Positions 62,713-64,000 of a stretch of 64,000 nt of DNA are shown here, piece after piece. The DNA lies in the NCBI GenBank assembly GCA_018052705.1, contig JAGPMW010000004.1:39943-103942 (forward strand). Direction: 5' to 3'. The DNA is from Selenomonas sp. (GTDB lineage: Bacteria > Bacillota > Negativicutes > Selenomonadales > Selenomonadaceae). The first letter of the stretch is position 1. The number at the start of each line of letters is the position of its first letter. The notes under the pieces were generated by a model that had not been told where the DNA came from, did not search any database, and worked only from the letters and a program-made list of their open reading frames with translations. The position numbers were made by a program, and so were the translations under genes.

Positions 62713-63021
62713 GGAAATTACACGGCATTTTGCACCGAGAGAAAACCGTGTGTAAGGCTTGATTTTATTGGTTTTCTGTCTAGGATGTCCTTGCCATCAC
62801 AAGAGTATTTTGCTTGTATTTGCGCCTCGTAAACACCAAAATAAACACCAAGCGAGTAAGCATCACAGCATAGCATCCACTTACTTCGCAAACCTGCCAA
62901 GCCCTGCAAATTCTTTCTAAGACCTCATAAACACAGCATTTATAGCACTTCAGCGAGAAAATCATTTCCCGAACTTCATAATTACTTCGCAAACTTCTCA
63001 AACAGTTTGCGAAGTTACCAT
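62713..63021. other. AT-rich stretch inside the putative integrated element
   Basis: No gene I can support. It contains the inverted repeat TTACACGG (62718-62725)/CCGTGTGTAA (62746-62755) beside the tRNA scar and three copies of ACTTCGCAAAC. Short minus-strand frames at 62718-62909 and 62780-63001 have Cys-rich, unfamiliar sequences and no clear Shine-Dalgarno. They may be remnants. Confidence 0.5.
62883..63015. repeat. Three copies of ACTTCGCAAAC
   Basis: Two direct copies at 62883-62893 and 62984-62994, and one inverted copy at 63005-63015. The last two form a perfect 11-bp hairpin just after the end of the gene at 63022, so this pair may be its terminator. Confidence 0.6.
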
Positions 63022-63867
63022 TTACGCTAGAACATACGTCTGTGTAGGATCATGCTTGCTCCCTTGCCTTTTGACTAAGCCTTTATCAATAAGCTGATTC
63101 AATCGTGAAGTAATCGTCCCCGCCGACCTGCCTATAATTTTGGACAGTTCCGCTCTCGTCATTTGCTGACGGCTTCCTATAAGCGCCAGGATTTCCTTTT
63201 CCAAATCATCGAGATTTCCCCATGCTTCACTCCCAACAGCTTCCACTGCCCTATCCTGTCGACGCAGCTTCCTGACCTTGATATTATTCTTAAGCGTCAA
63301 CCGTACGGCAACCCCGCTGGGCTTTGTATACTCCGGGTCCTCCAAGAAGAACTCTGCCATATCCGAATAAATACGCTTCACGCCCTCATTCAGCTCCCGT
63401 ACCCAGCCAAATTCGGTGAGCACACGGGCAATGCGCATATTGCGTGAAAAACGCGTATCACGGATATTATTTACGGTCACAATATCCGGTAATCTACCGG
63501 GGCTTTGTATCTCTAAACGATCATCATACATCGAAACACGAATATAGTCACCGCTCATTGCATACTCACGATGCGTGATGGCATTGATCAGCCCTTCCTG
63601 CCAAGCAAATTCCGGATATTCCGGCACCATACGGAACTTACCGGTAGTAGGGTCCAGCGAAGTAAATTCGCGCAGCTGCGCCCCAATGACTTTCTGTGCC
63701 TCCTCCACCATACGCAAGATCGGCCGCTCAACATCGACATCTTTAACTAGATTCATCCGTGTTCCCGTACCTGCTATTTCTCCCTCATAACGCAGAAAAC
63801 GTACCCGACACGTAGGATAAAATCTTAAAATATTCTTTGCAAAGAGCAATACTGCAGCATGAGTCAA
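63022..63867 (-). pseudogene. 5'-truncated ATP-binding regulator (AlbA_2/HATPase_c_4 type)
   Basis: 281 residues remain. The visible protein starts mid-family at LTHAAVLLFAKNILRFYP, which is normally preceded by an AlbA_2 (schlafen-like) domain of about 200 residues. It continues with an HATPase_c_4-like part (EGLINAITHREYAMSGDYIR, NMRIARVLTEFGWVRELNEG) and a C-terminal winged helix (MTRAELSKIIGRSAGTITSR). The frame is blocked upstream by TGA near 63886, and an insertion-sequence-like end begins within 50 bases. The family is frequent in mobile elements as a regulator or helicase-like protein. Confidence 0.75.
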
Positions 63868-63915
63868 ATGCGAGATAGTGTAAAATCATTTGTGTAAACT
63901 CAAGTGGGGATAGAA

Positions 63916-64000
63916 AAAGGAACCACTTTTCTTTATAGTGTTAAGTGACCAAACAAAACACAAAGAAAGAAGGTTCCTTTATGTCTTATCTTACCACAGA
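63916..64000 (+). mobile_element. Possible left end of an insertion sequence
   Basis: AAAGGAACC (63916-63924) and GGTTCCTTT (63972-63980) form an inverted repeat. Right after it an ATG at 63981 opens a frame starting MSYLTT that runs off the window. The start resembles transposases of the IS30 or ISL3 kind, but six residues are too few to decide. Its position beside a truncated gene supports an insertion. Confidence 0.35.

Noticed and set aside
62718..62909. Short minus-strand frame as an integrase remnant
   Set aside because: No tyrosine-recombinase motif (R, HxxR, Y) can be found; left as uncertain non-coding sequence.
62883..63015. CRISPR-like repeat
   Set aside because: The 11-base unit occurs only three times, one inverted, with irregular spacing; no array.

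Overview
The window looks like the chromosome of a diderm Firmicute (class Negativicutes, probably Selenomonadales; genus not decidable from sequence). It combines a complete lipid A/Kdo and outer-membrane assembly gene set with Firmicute-style translation signals (strong GGAGG ribosome binding sites, many TTG/GTG starts) and Firmicute genes such as a DUF896 protein and LpxI.

Region 1 (1-31776, all on the minus strand, reading from high to low coordinates) is one very long outer-membrane cluster: mlaE, mlaF, a barrel-bearing mlaD, tolC, tamB, a sigma factor, a small membrane-anchored protein, bamA, an unrecognised outer-membrane protein, three OmpH/Skp-like genes, lpxD, a late acyltransferase, lpxC, fabZ, lpxA, lpxI, lpxB, msbA, a waaA-lpxK fusion, kdsB, kdsA, kdsD, kdsC, a second late acyltransferase, lptC and a cut-off lptA. 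Together they make Kdo2-lipid A, flip it, begin its export, chaperone and insert beta-barrel proteins, and move phospholipids. The best promoter I see for the block is just upstream of mlaE; one strong hairpin after lpxD may divide it.

Region 2 (31957-47990) is mixed: RNase HI, flavin prenyltransferase ubiX, serS with a consensus promoter, two unrecognised small proteins, a DUF896 protein, a probable 6S RNA with its own promoter, a SWIM-SNF2 helicase, a family-9 glycosyltransferase, a FakA-like protein that has lost its nucleotide-binding motif, a FtsA-like actin-fold protein with repeated beta-grasp-like units, rpmF, an iron-type alcohol dehydrogenase, tRNA-Ser(CGA) and a 3D-domain cell-wall protein.

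Region 3 (48119-55496) is a six-gene group 4 [NiFe]-hydrogenase-like membrane complex (hyfB-C-E-F-G and a fused ferredoxin/small subunit). The large subunit ends exactly at its C-terminal metal motif and so would need no maturation protease.

Region 4 (55850-62535) holds a PLD-nuclease/SF2-helicase protein, an EAL-CBS-GGDEF protein, a TrhA/hemolysin III protein and a ferritin-like protein. At 62669 the 3' half of a tRNA-Arg(CCU) gene marks an integration junction. The DNA to its right looks foreign: repeats, a 5'-truncated ATP-binding regulator and what may be the left end of an insertion sequence.

Start codons were re-chosen from ribosome binding sites where the longest frame was implausible. 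Functions rest on motifs and family knowledge; no database search was run.
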